From: Serinus canaria
Lineage: Eukaryota > Chordata > Aves > Passeriformes > Fringillidae
Reading direction: 5' to 3'
Length of the DNA stretch: 64,000 bases
Assembly (NCBI RefSeq): GCF_022539315.1
Contig: NC_066314.1
Location: forward strand, 41,229,180-41,293,179
Below are positions 1 to 10,445 of this stretch, in pieces. Every line of letters begins with the position of its first letter. Position 1 is the first letter of the stretch. Below the pieces are notes generated by a model that did no database searches, was not told the origin of the DNA, and worked only from the letters and a program-made list of their open reading frames with translations. The position numbers and the translations under genes were made by a program.

Positions 1-425
1 GGAGGACACAGCCTCCTTTTTATCCCAATTTCCCAGCTGCATTTCCCTTCTCTCTTTCCCCATTGGCTGAGGTACTTGAGAGGTACAGACTCCCTGATAC
101 CAAAGATTTCCCTCTAATGCATAACCCTCCCTTTTTAATTTTTAATTCTTATGGAATTTAGGGGTTTTTCTTCCCCATTGTTTCTTTCATCTCTCAATGT
201 CTAATTTCATATACCAGCAAACCTGAAGTTTATTTGTTAAAGCAAATATCTTTTTCCATTTCTCAATCAGTGGAATCCTACCAGTTGTTTCTTTTATCTA
301 GTTTTATCCACCAGCAGACCCATAGCTTGTTTGTAAAGAAAAATCTGCTATTCCTCTAAGAGTGAAAACTCCCTGACCAGCTCCCAGTAGTTCCCACTAC
401 CACACTATTTTCAGGAAATATTTGG
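1..425 (-). mobile_element. Possible LTR promoter region (U3), cut by the window edge
   Basis: Read on the minus strand, this stretch has the layout of a retroviral LTR promoter. An ATTGG at 62-66 is a CCAAT box on the minus strand. About 40 bases downstream lies a TATA-like ATAAAAAG (minus strand, about 16-23). Transcription would start at or just beyond base 1, so R and U5 would lie outside the window. The text also resembles an interspersed avian LTR I recall, but I cannot name the family or fix the inner boundary; 425 is a guess. It could instead be an ordinary promoter-like coincidence. Confidence 0.38.
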
Positions 426-912
426 ATGGCCTTTTCTTTTCCTGTAGCCTATGTATTAGTACAAATCTGGGGGACAAAATTACCTGGTGCTTATCAGCAA
501 AAGTCACTTTCTGATAAGTGACTGATGAGGCAGATCTGAGAGGAAGCTGTAGCCATGGATAGCATGGAGTGATGATATTTGTAAGAGAGAACCTGGCTCA
601 TACTCCACTTTTACAGGAAACACTCAGAGCATGACAGGATTTGTTTTGATTCATCTCCCAACAGATGTGAAATCCCAAGTTTTGCAGATGAAGCTCTTTT
701 CTTTTTTTGATAAATATTTATCTTTTGAGTCGCTTTAGGCCATGTATCTCTACCCTCTTTCAGTAGAAATTCAGAAATTATAGAACTTCAGTTTCATTCT
801 TCGAAAGATTTTGCTATATGAATTTGGAAAATGTCCATTTCTTTGGCTGTTCTTATCCTATCTCAGCTTCTGGATGGAGCAACCTTTCTTTTAACTAACT
901 ATAATTCTATAA

Positions 913-956
913 TTTTTTCTTTTTTTTTTTTTTTCTTTTTTTTTTCTTTTTTTTTT
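913..956. repeat. Poly-T tract with scattered C
   Basis: A 44-base run of T is broken by three single C residues. It is simple sequence. No adjacent processed-gene body or target duplication was recognised, so I do not read it as a retroposed tail. Confidence 0.85.
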
Positions 957-3090
957 GTGAGAATCCTATGCCTCAGTTGAGCAAATCCATGATATTGTTT
1001 GGTATTGTTTTCTGATCTTGCTTTTTCTACCAATTCTGCATGTGGTATATTTAACTTTATTCTGCTTTTCTCTTAAATGTCCTAGTCTGTTTTAATTTCC
1101 AGAAGTACTTTTGAATATCTTTGAACTTTTATTTATTTTAATGTATTTGGGTTTTGGGCACTGAACAAACTAAATACACCAAACATCAGAGGTCATCCAT
1201 CTGGATTTCTACTCTGTTCTCTGTGTTCTGTACAGCTTTAATTCTGTGCAGTTCTTAAATTTTTGCAACATATATTAGGCCTATTGATTATTATTGACTG
1301 AAGCTAATAATTTCTACTTCAGACAGTCAGTGGGTTTGATAGACTTTTGAGATAAGGTGACCTTCCTGCACAGCCCATTAAATCAAGCTGTGTAATTTAT
1401 ATTGATACTTAACAGAATCAGAATATACTATTTACATTTATTACAAAGCATTTCATAATGTTCTGCTAACAGAGTTTGTGCTCTGACTGAAATATGGATC
1501 AGAAGTTCTAACTAAAAACCCTTTAGTTCATACCAAAAGCAGTAACTATGTAGTTCATCACCTTAATTTTTGTGGTTTGTATGTATGTCAAATCTGTCTT
1601 ATTGATGTAAAAAGTGCAGGTAGAGTTTAGACAACTTTCTCAATGCCATGTGCTGTAACACCTAGTCCTGCTAGAAATCAAAACTGGCTGAGTTTTCCTG
1701 GCAGCATTTCACTGTGCTTTTAACCATGACAAATATTTTTTGCAAGATGATTGTTTTTCTAGGGAAACAAAGTACTTTCTCTGTAAAATCTGAATTAATG
1801 ATGTGAGTTCAGCAGGCATAATTTTCTGATATCAGTAGACAATGTTCAAAACAAAAGAAGTTGATATAAGTTGATGAGTTCAGTGTTCCACATTCATCTG
1901 GTATGAAGGATGAAAACAAAAATTCTCAGTCAAATACCAAACAATATTAAATATTGTGCAGATACTAGTTCAAGATCCTCACTTTGAGGTCATGTTCCAA
2001 GGAGTGTGTCTGTGTACAAGGGATAAAGAGGAGCAAATATCTAATTTCCTCCACTCTTAGAGCCAATACAGAGCCAGGTTGTTTTGATGGCTTGCTCTGC
2101 TCCAGTGCTGTGGCCAACACGAGGACATCCTCACTCCAGCTTGATTTTAACCTGTCACAGCCTTTTCCCCTTTCACCAACAAGCCTAAATTTCAGCCCTG
2201 GCAGATTTAAAACACTGAGGCCTGCAAACTGAGGGAATAGATGGAGTAGGAAAAGAATGTCTCTATTTCTTGCATTGTGTCCTGTGTGAAAGTGTTAGGT
2301 TGAATCATGGTGATTCAGCTGGTCACTACCTTCACTTACCATAAACGAGACCAATGCTTGCTGCTAGGGAATGCTTCATTATTTCACCATAAGCAGTCAG
2401 TGGAAAGGGGATTAGAAATCACCTTTCACAGTCACTAAGGAGTTCATCAATGCAGCACATTATTACCAAATTGTGTTAAGACTGTTCAGATAAGTTTGTT
2501 TCAAGGAAATTTTAAAGAAAAGTAGTATTGCAAAACTACCCGATCTCGCTGAATTTTACATTCTAAAGGAATCAGAAATTTATCTGATTCTTAGAAAGGT
2601 CATTCAAGAGTGCTTTTTTTTTTTTACTGAACAATTAATTAGGCCTGAATTAAAAAGCAAAAAAAAAAAAAAGATTAATCTGCTATATAGTTCTAAAGAG
2701 AGCTACTTCCTGTAGGCCACAGTTTCAGAAGATGCATAAAACCCTCACTAAGCATGAACTGGGAAAGGTTGGCACTGCAGCTGCATAACAAACATACTTC
2801 AGATTTATAATTTTCTTCACTAAGAAAATGTGGGAACTGTGGAAACCCAGGGCACCAAGAATATTTCTCTGTCTGCTCTGGGGTGCCCTGACCCCCAGGG
2901 GAGCACTGACTTTGACCCTCATTCATGGAGAAAGTTTCTTAGACTTCAAGATAGACTAGAATCTACAAAAGTAGGAAATAGATTATAGAGAGTAGTGTAG
3001 GTGTATCACTTGGTGAGAAACTTAGGGTTTGGGATTTTTAGTGTGTTGTGGATGGAAACAAGATGGAGGGCACTGGATGCCGTCCTGAAT

Positions 3091-3122
3091 TTCTTCTTCA
3101 AGCTTCTTCTTCCTTCTTCTTC
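3091..3122. repeat. Imperfect TTC microsatellite
   Basis: Imperfect TTC repeats are broken by AAGC and CC. It is an ordinary pyrimidine-rich short repeat. Confidence 0.7.
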
Positions 3123-4969
3123 ATGGGTTTGGGTGACATTTTGTAATTGGGCAGAAAATTCCTCATTGCGGGCTCTTTGGGATCAGTTATTGGGTTAAAA
3201 GGGAAAATAATCCAGGTGTCAGTTCTTAATTGGATAGTTTAGTCTTAAAAGACCTTCTAACAATTGTGAGCCATTTTGTGCCTTCTAATGAAGAGCTGCC
3301 AAACTCACAGTAGTGAGACTGTTTTACTGATAAGAAATAATAAACACCTGAGTCCGAACATGAATTACTGAACATGAATTATCGTCTCAAGCGCCTTCAA
3401 TCCAGACCTGGAGAAACCACAACTGGTACCCCCACGGGGAACTTCAGTACTTGCAGTATGTTGAGAGTAAATTCTTACAGCAGACTGTGGTGGGCTTGCA
3501 CACAATGACCTCCCAGAGATGAGCAGATTGACAACAGAGCTGAGACTGCTTTGCATTACATGTTAATTATGCTGTTGAAGTCGTTCCTTATTTTTAGAAA
3601 ATGGAAGATAAATTTTGCTTTTCCATGCTTTGAAATAAAAATGGGGTTTGTATTTCTGATCTTAAACACTGTACTTTATTAAATACAATGACACAATTTC
3701 TTACTTTAGAGTCTTGGATTTTATTTTTCCTTTTATTTTCTATGTATCTTACCTTTTTCTTGCCTGCTGCTCCTCTCTGTAAACATTGATGACTTGATGT
3801 GTTTAAAAAAAAAGTAATCACGTGTAATGTAATGTATTTAATCAAAATTGTATCTGATGATCTTGTTAAAAAATCTTATGCTGTAAATTAACAAGACATT
3901 TTAAAAACAGAATATTTGTTTTTCTGAACAGTTTTCTGAATTCATTTAAAATGTTAGGACTGCTTATCACATAGGCTCCATTCTCCTGAACACAGAGAAG
4001 ATATATGACTTTTTCAGAAAAGCTGCACTCTGACACACTCATTTATTGACAAAAGAAAAATCTCAGGTAGCTATGCAGATGAGAGGAAGCACAAGACTTT
4101 AAATTACCTTTTCACATTCAAGTGCTGGCTTAATGAATATTATGAGAACAGAATAAATTGAAATAAGAAGAGATGTGAGAAAAAATTCTTGTCAGAATTT
4201 TTCACTAATTATTACCAAAAGGAAATAATTTGAAAATCCTTTAAAAGCCCATACCTGCTTTACTTATTATTGGTTAATTTTTTTAACAAGGACATTAATC
4301 ACTTTTTCTGACACTGCTAAATTCTTATCTCTTGCAATCAAGGGTCTTTATTCAGTTTTTAATAAAATATGCACTGTCCTTTATAATAACAAATGTTTCT
4401 GCATGAAGACACATTACAGTTCTTTTGTTTGTTTGTATGATTTCCAGGAAAAAAAAAAAAAAGAATTTATTTTAAAAATCAAGACTTAAGAATTATTGAA
4501 GCAATATGATTCTATGAAATTAAGAATTTGTAAACTTAAAGATTCAGCACTGTTTTTCAGGTAGGTGTTCCTGTGAAAGATTTTAGGGGATTAGATGGAT
4601 GAAGGTGCACTGCCATGACTGAGTCAAAGGCAGAGTGCCTTAGCCCAGCTAATGAGAGCTTTATCTCCTTCAAAATGACCTTTGCCTAAGAATTACAATT
4701 TGATCCTCTTCTTAGAAAACCTTAATGAGGTTAAATTAAGTTAATATTAAATTAATATTTAATTAAATTAATGACATTTAATACTTGCCTTAACCTGTAG
4801 TTATTTGTTGTACTGGTTTTTAATTTGGTTACTGGGTCAGTCTTTAAACAAAATTAAGCCTCTGTTTCACTCAGAAAAAACCAACCAAACAAAACAAAAC
4901 TTAATATGACATCCAGATTTTTAGAATAGTGTTAGTAGCAAGTAGTAGAACTAGAATTAATGATCAATA

Positions 4970-5340
4970 GGTCAAGGCAGGTAATTCTCCCCCTCTTCTC
5001 TGCTCTAATGAGTCCCTGCCTGGAATAGTGTGTCCAGCTCCTGGGCCCGCAGCAGAAGGAGGACATGGACCTGCTTGAGCAGGTGCAGAGGAGGGCCATG
5101 AAGCTGATCAGAGGGCTGGAACTTGTCTCCTGTGCAGACAGGCTGAGAGAGTTGGGGCTCTTCAGTCTGGAGAAGCCATGGGTGCCCCATTCTTCTCAGT
5201 GTTCAGGGCCAGGTTGGATGGGGCTTTGAGTAACCTGGTCTAGAGGAAGGTGTCCCTGCCCATGGCAGAGGGGATGGAAATAGATTATATTTAAGGTCTT
5301 TTTCAATCCAAGCCATTCTAGAATTCTGTGAACCTCTGTG
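4970..5340 (+). mobile_element. CR1 LINE 3' fragment with internal deletion
   Basis: The first part (about 4970-5175) matches the 3' end of CR1 ORF2. Decayed codons correspond to the conserved 'rrAxKxIxGLE' and '[12 protein letters not shown]' region after the reverse-transcriptase domain. The text then jumps at about 5176 to the 3' untranslated region: the stretch that begins 'gttcagggccaggttggat', runs through 'ggtgtccctgcccatgg', and ends in ATTCT-type octamers near 5320-5340. Several hundred bases that normally separate these parts are missing, so this copy carries an internal deletion as well as the usual 5' truncation. It is non-autonomous and has no intact frame. The family call is firm; the exact left end is approximate. 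Confidence 0.87.
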
Positions 5341-6825
5341 TATTACTGATGTTTGGGTGTTTTAATGGGAAGGTGGTATGAGAAGTGGATGGTAGAGCTG
5401 ATGTGTTTTGAACATACGAAGCAGTGTGCAGATGAGATATGTCAAAGCAATTAAATCAGATAGGTGTCATGGGAGAAGTGATCAAAGCCCACAGTTCACC
5501 TGAATGAGGCAAAATTTGGTGGCTAAACATTGCTCTCCAGTGTCTCTGTTTGAGTTTTAGAGTCAACAGTTGTCTAAATGTCACTTCAAGAAAAGTAATT
5601 TTCCCCTCAATGTTCCGTGCTAAGAAAGGACAAACAACTTCAAGCTGCCATGTTTGTAACCTGTCAAGTCATCAAATCACACAGACCATTCTATGATTCA
5701 TCATTCTTTGATTACATCAAATAAAACACTAATTTTCTTTCCCAAATTTGTCTAGAAGCCATGCTAGCATGATCCCATTACTGTCAACAAGAAAGGACAT
5801 CTTTTTAGAGAATGGAGAATAGACTAATTGCAGAACTTGAAGCATTTTTAATGGTTTCCCCTTTAAAGAAAAACTTTCTAGTAATGGGACAACTGAAAAG
5901 CAAATATAGACCTCATGTGAGAATTAATCCAAATAATTGAGATGGTAGGACTTCTATTTTGAAATTACATCCAGATATTCCATGGCCAGATATTCCATTA
6001 CTTATGCAGAAGCAGTTACACAGGCAAGTGTATATATGTGAATATATTTGTTAGGAGTAATAACAGACCAACAGGCAAATTAAAAATATCTGAATTAAAT
6101 GCAGGTTTTGTTATTTCCAGAAGGTAATTAAAATCTTGGCAAGATTTGGCAAGATTTTTTTCTTTGATGTTCTATATATTATTGTTCTTTAAAAATGGAT
6201 ACTTTTGATAAACTTCCTAGAATTGTCTGGCATCTTTAAAGACGCAGTTAGTGTAGTCAGTACCTTGTCCCCTGTTCTAAAAGTTAACATTGCCTTTGTT
6301 CTTTGAACGCAGAACATGTCCGTATTGTCACTTCCAATTTCGATTTAAGCTTGCCAGAGAATTAAAACAGTTTGAATTCTGGAGCAAGTAGGTCTTTCAT
6401 GTCAAACTGCATCAAAGGGTCATCTTTACCTTATATTTCATCAACCTATATGTAGCTTCATTCATATATCATCGTTAGATTGCAAAGGGATGCTCTTAAA
6501 ATTTAGGAAACATTCGAAATAAATTTGCCTTTGCAATATTATGTCAATGCCCCTTTTGTACATTGCAGTTTTAATTCTATCTTTAGCTTTAAGATGTGCT
6601 TACAATTAACTTTACAAATACTTCTTTGCTTTTTCTGTAATCATTCACTCAGGCATAAAAAGATGGACCTGAAACAGAAGGTGCAATAGAAGATAATTGA
6701 CTGAAAATTTGTCTGGGGTATTTGAGTTAATTCACATACATTTTATGCTTTAACCATATACTTAACTCTTATTTTAAAACATCTTCAATTTCTAAAGAGC
6801 TTAACGCTAAGCAAGAACAAATTCA

Positions 6826-6860
<35 letters not shown>

Positions 6861-7387
6861 ATACACATATATTATAATTCTCTTGAGTAAAAGTTTTTCT
6901 CGTAGTGAAGAATAATCTGGTTATAAAGAAAATATATATGTATGTATATATTTGTGTGTGTACAAATGTTTGTGAACTATGAAAATAGATACAGAAACTT
7001 TTTTAAGAACAAAGAAGGAGTAATTTATATGAATCATGGCATACAGAGACTTAAACATCAACACTGATTTTATTGGAAGTTGTAAGAGATGTCCAACAGA
7101 TCATGGCTGGCCAGCTGAAAGAGGCAGCTCTATTTTTGACTGTCATGTAACCCTGACTCAGTTCTCAAAGTTTTAGTTAACTCAGTAGAAGACACTAATG
7201 GTTTGGATATGCTAGATTTGGCAAAACCAAGGAGTACCCACCAAGGCTTATGGAAGACAAAACTATGCCTTGCATCTGACTAAGTACAAGTACTTTCAAG
7301 GCAGGACCCTCTGTTTGTGAATTAACAGGGCATGCTCTAGCTGAGATCTGAAATGACTGGACATTGAGGTGCTGGATCATGCCAAAA
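5341..7387. other. Non-genic sequence
   Basis: No gene or dispersed repeat was recognised. Small-scale structure includes two tandem copies of a 15-base unit at 5971-6000 (starting CCAGATATTCC), a short duplicated GGCAAGATTT near 6137-6160 and the TA microsatellite at 6828-6856. The stretch at about 6180-6400 has compact, low-repeat text with homeobox-like TAAT and ATTTAAGC words and could be a conserved regulatory element. That is only an impression. Confidence 0.5.
6828..6856. repeat. TA dinucleotide microsatellite
   Basis: An uninterrupted alternating A/T run of 29 bases continues into a short ACA/CATATA tail. Confidence 0.95.
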
Positions 7388-7763
7388 TGTATTGGGTTTA
7401 TGTGACGAGGTTTTGATGGTGAAGGAGCTGCAAGGGTGGTGGCATCTGTGAGAAGATGTCAGAAGCTGCTCCCACATTGGACAGAGCCAGATGCAGCCAG
7501 CTGTCCAAACTGATCCTGTCAGTGATGCAGGGAACATCTTCGTGATAGTGTTCCAAAGAAGGGGTAAAAACACACTGCACAACAGCAGGTGAGAGAAAGA
7601 AGTAAAAGTATTTGAGAGAAACAGCCTGCAGACAGCAAGGCCACTGCAGATGGAGGAGGAGGAGGTGCTTTGGGTGCCAGAGCAGAGATTCCCTGAAGCC
7701 GTGGTGAGGCAGCTGTGCCCCTGCAGCCCATGGAGATCCAGTGTGGAGTAGATATTCCCACCA
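7388..7763 (+). mobile_element. ERVL-type LTR fragment (5' part)
   Basis: The stretch starts with TG near a 'gggtttatgtgacgaggtttt' type opening. It continues through purine-rich text ('gagagaaacagcctgcag', 'gcagagattccct', 'ccctgcagcccatggag') that I recognise from an abundant avian LTR family, most likely ERVL-related. It is diverged and CpG-depleted, and it breaks off near 7763 without the usual 3' part, so it is a truncated, old solo LTR. The TATA position of the family reads as a degraded 'gtgttccaaagaagg' here. Family assignment is from memory of the consensus, not from a search. Confidence 0.6.
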
Positions 7764-8384
7764 CACCTTTATATAGACAATCTCTCTCAGAGAGTCTTAG
7801 TTTCTCCTGGTTTTGTTTTCCTTGGCAGCTGGCACTGTAGACAAATTTAGAGAGGGGAGGATTGCTGCAAGACTTGGAACTAATTCCTAAAATAAAAAAA
7901 TAAAGTTTCCAAGCTATGAAAATCATGAGTGAATGAATACAGCAGCTTGAGTTATTGGTATATTTAAAGATTAAAACAATAGAAGCTGAAATATGCACAT
8001 TCCTCCTAAAGGAGCATGTGAAATATGGACATTGGTGAATAACAACACATTTAAAGAGATATATTGTAGTACAAAGAAAAATAGCTGCTGGCTCCTATTG
8101 GACTGGCCAAGCACCAAGGTCTATGCTATTGTCAGAAGGATATCCTCATGGTGGGTTCAGGGGTTCAGGACAATTCAGTGGTTAAAAAAGATCTCCCAGA
8201 GAACAGAGAAACCCTTAATATAGACAAAAGGGAGCTGAAAGAAATTAAGACAGGACATGCATACATAGGTCAGAGCACAGCTGAGATCACCACCAACGTG
8301 TCTGCCTTTACTGGTGAGGAGAGTGTCCATGACACAGATTATTCTTGAAAATTTTTATTCAGTTTTGTTACTTAAGCTGGTGTC
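7764..8384. other. Non-genic sequence
   Basis: No gene or known repeat was recognised. The stretch from about 8150 to 8345 is less AT-rich and has a 66-codon open frame, but no splice signals or recognisable motif, so I leave it uncalled. Confidence 0.5.
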
Positions 8385-8441
8385 TTGCAAATGCTGTTGA
8401 GCAATGTTTCTGTGGAGAAACATTGCTCAAAGCATTTGCAA
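8385..8441. other. Near-perfect long hairpin (inverted repeat)
   Basis: The left arm, 8385-8411, and the right arm, 8416-8441, are reverse complements over 26 base pairs. They differ by one extra base in the left arm (GTT against the partner of TT). The loop is only GTGG (8412-8415). Pairing stops abruptly outside the arms. Both RNA strands could form a long stable stem. The very small loop is unlike most microRNA precursors and suggests a young palindrome, for example from template switching during replication, or the core of a small inverted-repeat element. The structure is certain from sequence; any function is not. Confidence 0.9.
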
Positions 8442-8785
8442 TGAAGATAAAAGACTGAAAAAATGAAAACTTACAAAGGTTTAAATTCCCAGTCAGAACT
8501 ATGAAATTTAGTTCCCCACAGGTACTTCCATGGAGAGCTATAGTTCTCTTCTAAAGGATTAGGAGCAAATGTAGAGATTTAGGAATTTTGAGCACTAATG
8601 ACAATTGAAAGTATAATTCATCCTAAGGTATTTATTATTGTACTTTGAAACCTCCACTGAAATGCTTCTGTCTGTGTTGAACAAGATGGCCTTTGAGAAA
8701 ATGGAAAAGAACGGGAGGGATTATTCTTCTTTATTTATTGTTTATTAGGATTTGGTCATATTGCACCTACTTTAAGTACCTCCAA

Positions 8786-8796
<11 letters not shown>
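8442..8796. other. Non-genic sequence
   Basis: AT-rich text with no recognised feature, leading through a short TACA run (8787-8798) into the TA microsatellite. Confidence 0.55.

Positions 8797-8846
<50 letters not shown>
8797..8846. repeat. Long TA microsatellite
   Basis: About 50 bases of uninterrupted alternating TA follow three TACA units. Pure TA arrays of this length extrude cruciforms easily and are often polymorphic. Confidence 0.96.
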
Positions 8847-8850
<4 letters not shown>

Positions 8851-8953
8851 TGGTTTGAACAGATGACTCAATGCAAAGTTTCATGTCTTTAACTAAGTCT
8901 GTTTGAATCAGATTATAAACCAATGCTGCTGTTTAAAACTGGATCGAAAATAA

Positions 8954-9351
8954 ATGCATGTCGCAGACACAATCTCTAAAAAAACTTGCAAAAATGCAAT
9001 TAAACAAAGTACAAAGGTAATTTTTACAGCAGCACGTTGTAAAATGGAGGTGGACACTCCACAGCCCAGTGGGAATGGGGCCTACAGCCATGTGATATGC
9101 TGTGAGATATGTGGTGATAGGATTCCCAGGGACATGGTGGCCTGAGAGGTTACCAGGTGGAGGCTGGACAACCCTGGTGGTGTCATCAGCCAGCTGGATG
9201 AGGCAGTGTTACTAAGATGTCACAGTTCTGTTCTACCCTTGCACAAGACCCACAGCCTTTGTAATCTTTCTTTTTCTAATATTTCTAACATTTCTGATGG
9301 CAGTAGCAGAATATTTGACTACAGTCTCACTTTCACTCTCCCAAAAGTATA
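8954..9351 (+). pseudogene. Decayed coding-like stretch of unknown origin
   Basis: One frame is open from an ATG at 8954 to 9351 except for a single TGA at 9143-9145, about 130 codons in all. The central part, about 9043-9230, is the most protein-like: it contains CCEICGDRIPRDMV, then after the stop EVTRWRLDNPGGVISQLDEA. It is richer in G and C than its surroundings. The CxxC pair and the charged, proline- and tryptophan-containing text look like a degraded protein rather than chance, perhaps from a mobile element or a retrocopy. I do not recognise the family. The outer parts (before 9040 and after 9240) may simply be chance open frame. Confidence 0.3.
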
Positions 9352-9944
9352 AATTGGAATTTGAAATCCTCAGTGGCAGAGGATGAGCATATGACCACCT
9401 ACAGGTAAGCTGGTGGGCTTTCTCATCTCTCCTCCATAAACCAAGGACACCTCTTTGGCAATATTTGCACCTCCAACCACATCAGACTAAACTCAGGAAC
9501 ACTCGTGCACAGCACTATACATTTAAATTTTGCAAGTCTAGTGAATTTATCATCATCAGTCTAAAATAAACTAATCTGTTGCTCCTACTATCTGAGAATC
9601 TGTTGAACTCAACCAGACTTAAAGTGTTGAATTGGTAAACCACACTATATGTGAACCTGTGGTCATGAATGAGAGCAAACATATATAGTATAATACACAC
9701 TATTGGGTGCATCTGGGATCTTAGAGAATGTGATTGGATTTATGGTGTTGAATGGGTTAGAATGTGCATCCCACCTGGCTCAAAGGTCTTAAGGATGTGC
9801 TGCTTGTTTAAGCATCCCCTAAAATTGTTGTTACTTCACAAAGGGTCTTTGTTCCTGATTTTCTCACTTGTCTCAGGAAATTTGGATTACTGAAGGTTAG
9901 TCTAACTGGTAAAGACCAAGCCAAAGAAAACATTGCACACCTCA
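9352..9944. other. Non-genic sequence
   Basis: No gene or repeat was recognised. There is a good-looking donor, CAG followed by GTAAGC, at about 9406-9408, but the upstream acceptor is poor, so no exon is called. Confidence 0.5.
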
Positions 9945-10445
9945 GCCTATTCCATGTTCTTTGTCACCAGGTGTCCCACCCATGTCAGCTGTAGGTCTGC
10001 TTTCCTTTCTCTTACTTTACTGCTTATCTCTCTGCGGAAGCCTTTCATGTTGTCCTTCATGACCCTTACCAGATTCAGCTCCTTTTGGGTGTTTCATAAC
10101 ACCATCTCTGCACAGCTGGGCAGTGGTTTTGTATTCCTTTTGTGAGATGTGATCCTGCTTCCATTTCTTGTGTGTCTGCTTTTCAAGTTGGGATTTTTAA
10201 AGGTTACTTGGGTATCTATGAAGGCCTCCTGCCACCCTTGCCTGATTTCTGACTCATCAAGATCGATCTTTCTTGTTTCTGTAGGAGATTATCCCTGAAA
10301 ATCACCAGCTCTCCTGAAATTCTCTTCTTTACAGGACAGTTTTCCAGAGGAGCCTTCTAAATAGACCCTTCTTCCGTGCAGGGCAGAAGAAGGCCAAAGT
10401 TCACTGGAGTGGTTTATTTGACAGCTTCAAGATCACAACTATTTA
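9945..10445 (-). mobile_element. Internal CR1 LINE fragment (ORF2 linker region)
   Basis: On the minus strand this matches the part of CR1 ORF2 between the endonuclease and reverse-transcriptase domains. Decayed codons correspond to the family's 'CRDGIRKAK', 'LNLARDVK' and 'KKGFYRYI' region, read near 10110-10020. Further 5' in the element, near 10215-10250, the plus-strand text 'ggcctcctgccacccttgcc' is the complement of another conserved CR1 stretch. Frames are broken by shifts and stops. Unusually for CR1, neither the 3' untranslated region nor the octamer end is present, so this is an orphan internal piece, probably left by deletion. Ends are approximate. Confidence 0.7.

Larger units (their letters stand above)
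426..4969. other. Non-genic, AT-rich sequence with simple tracts
   Basis: I see no gene here. Every open frame is short and lacks codon-like structure. The only recognisable structure is low complexity: the pyrimidine tract at 913-956, T and A runs near 2617 and 2660, a TTC-rich stretch at 3091-3122, an A run near 4449 and an AT-palindromic patch around 4736-4775. The rest looks like single-copy intergenic or intronic DNA. Confidence 0.6.
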
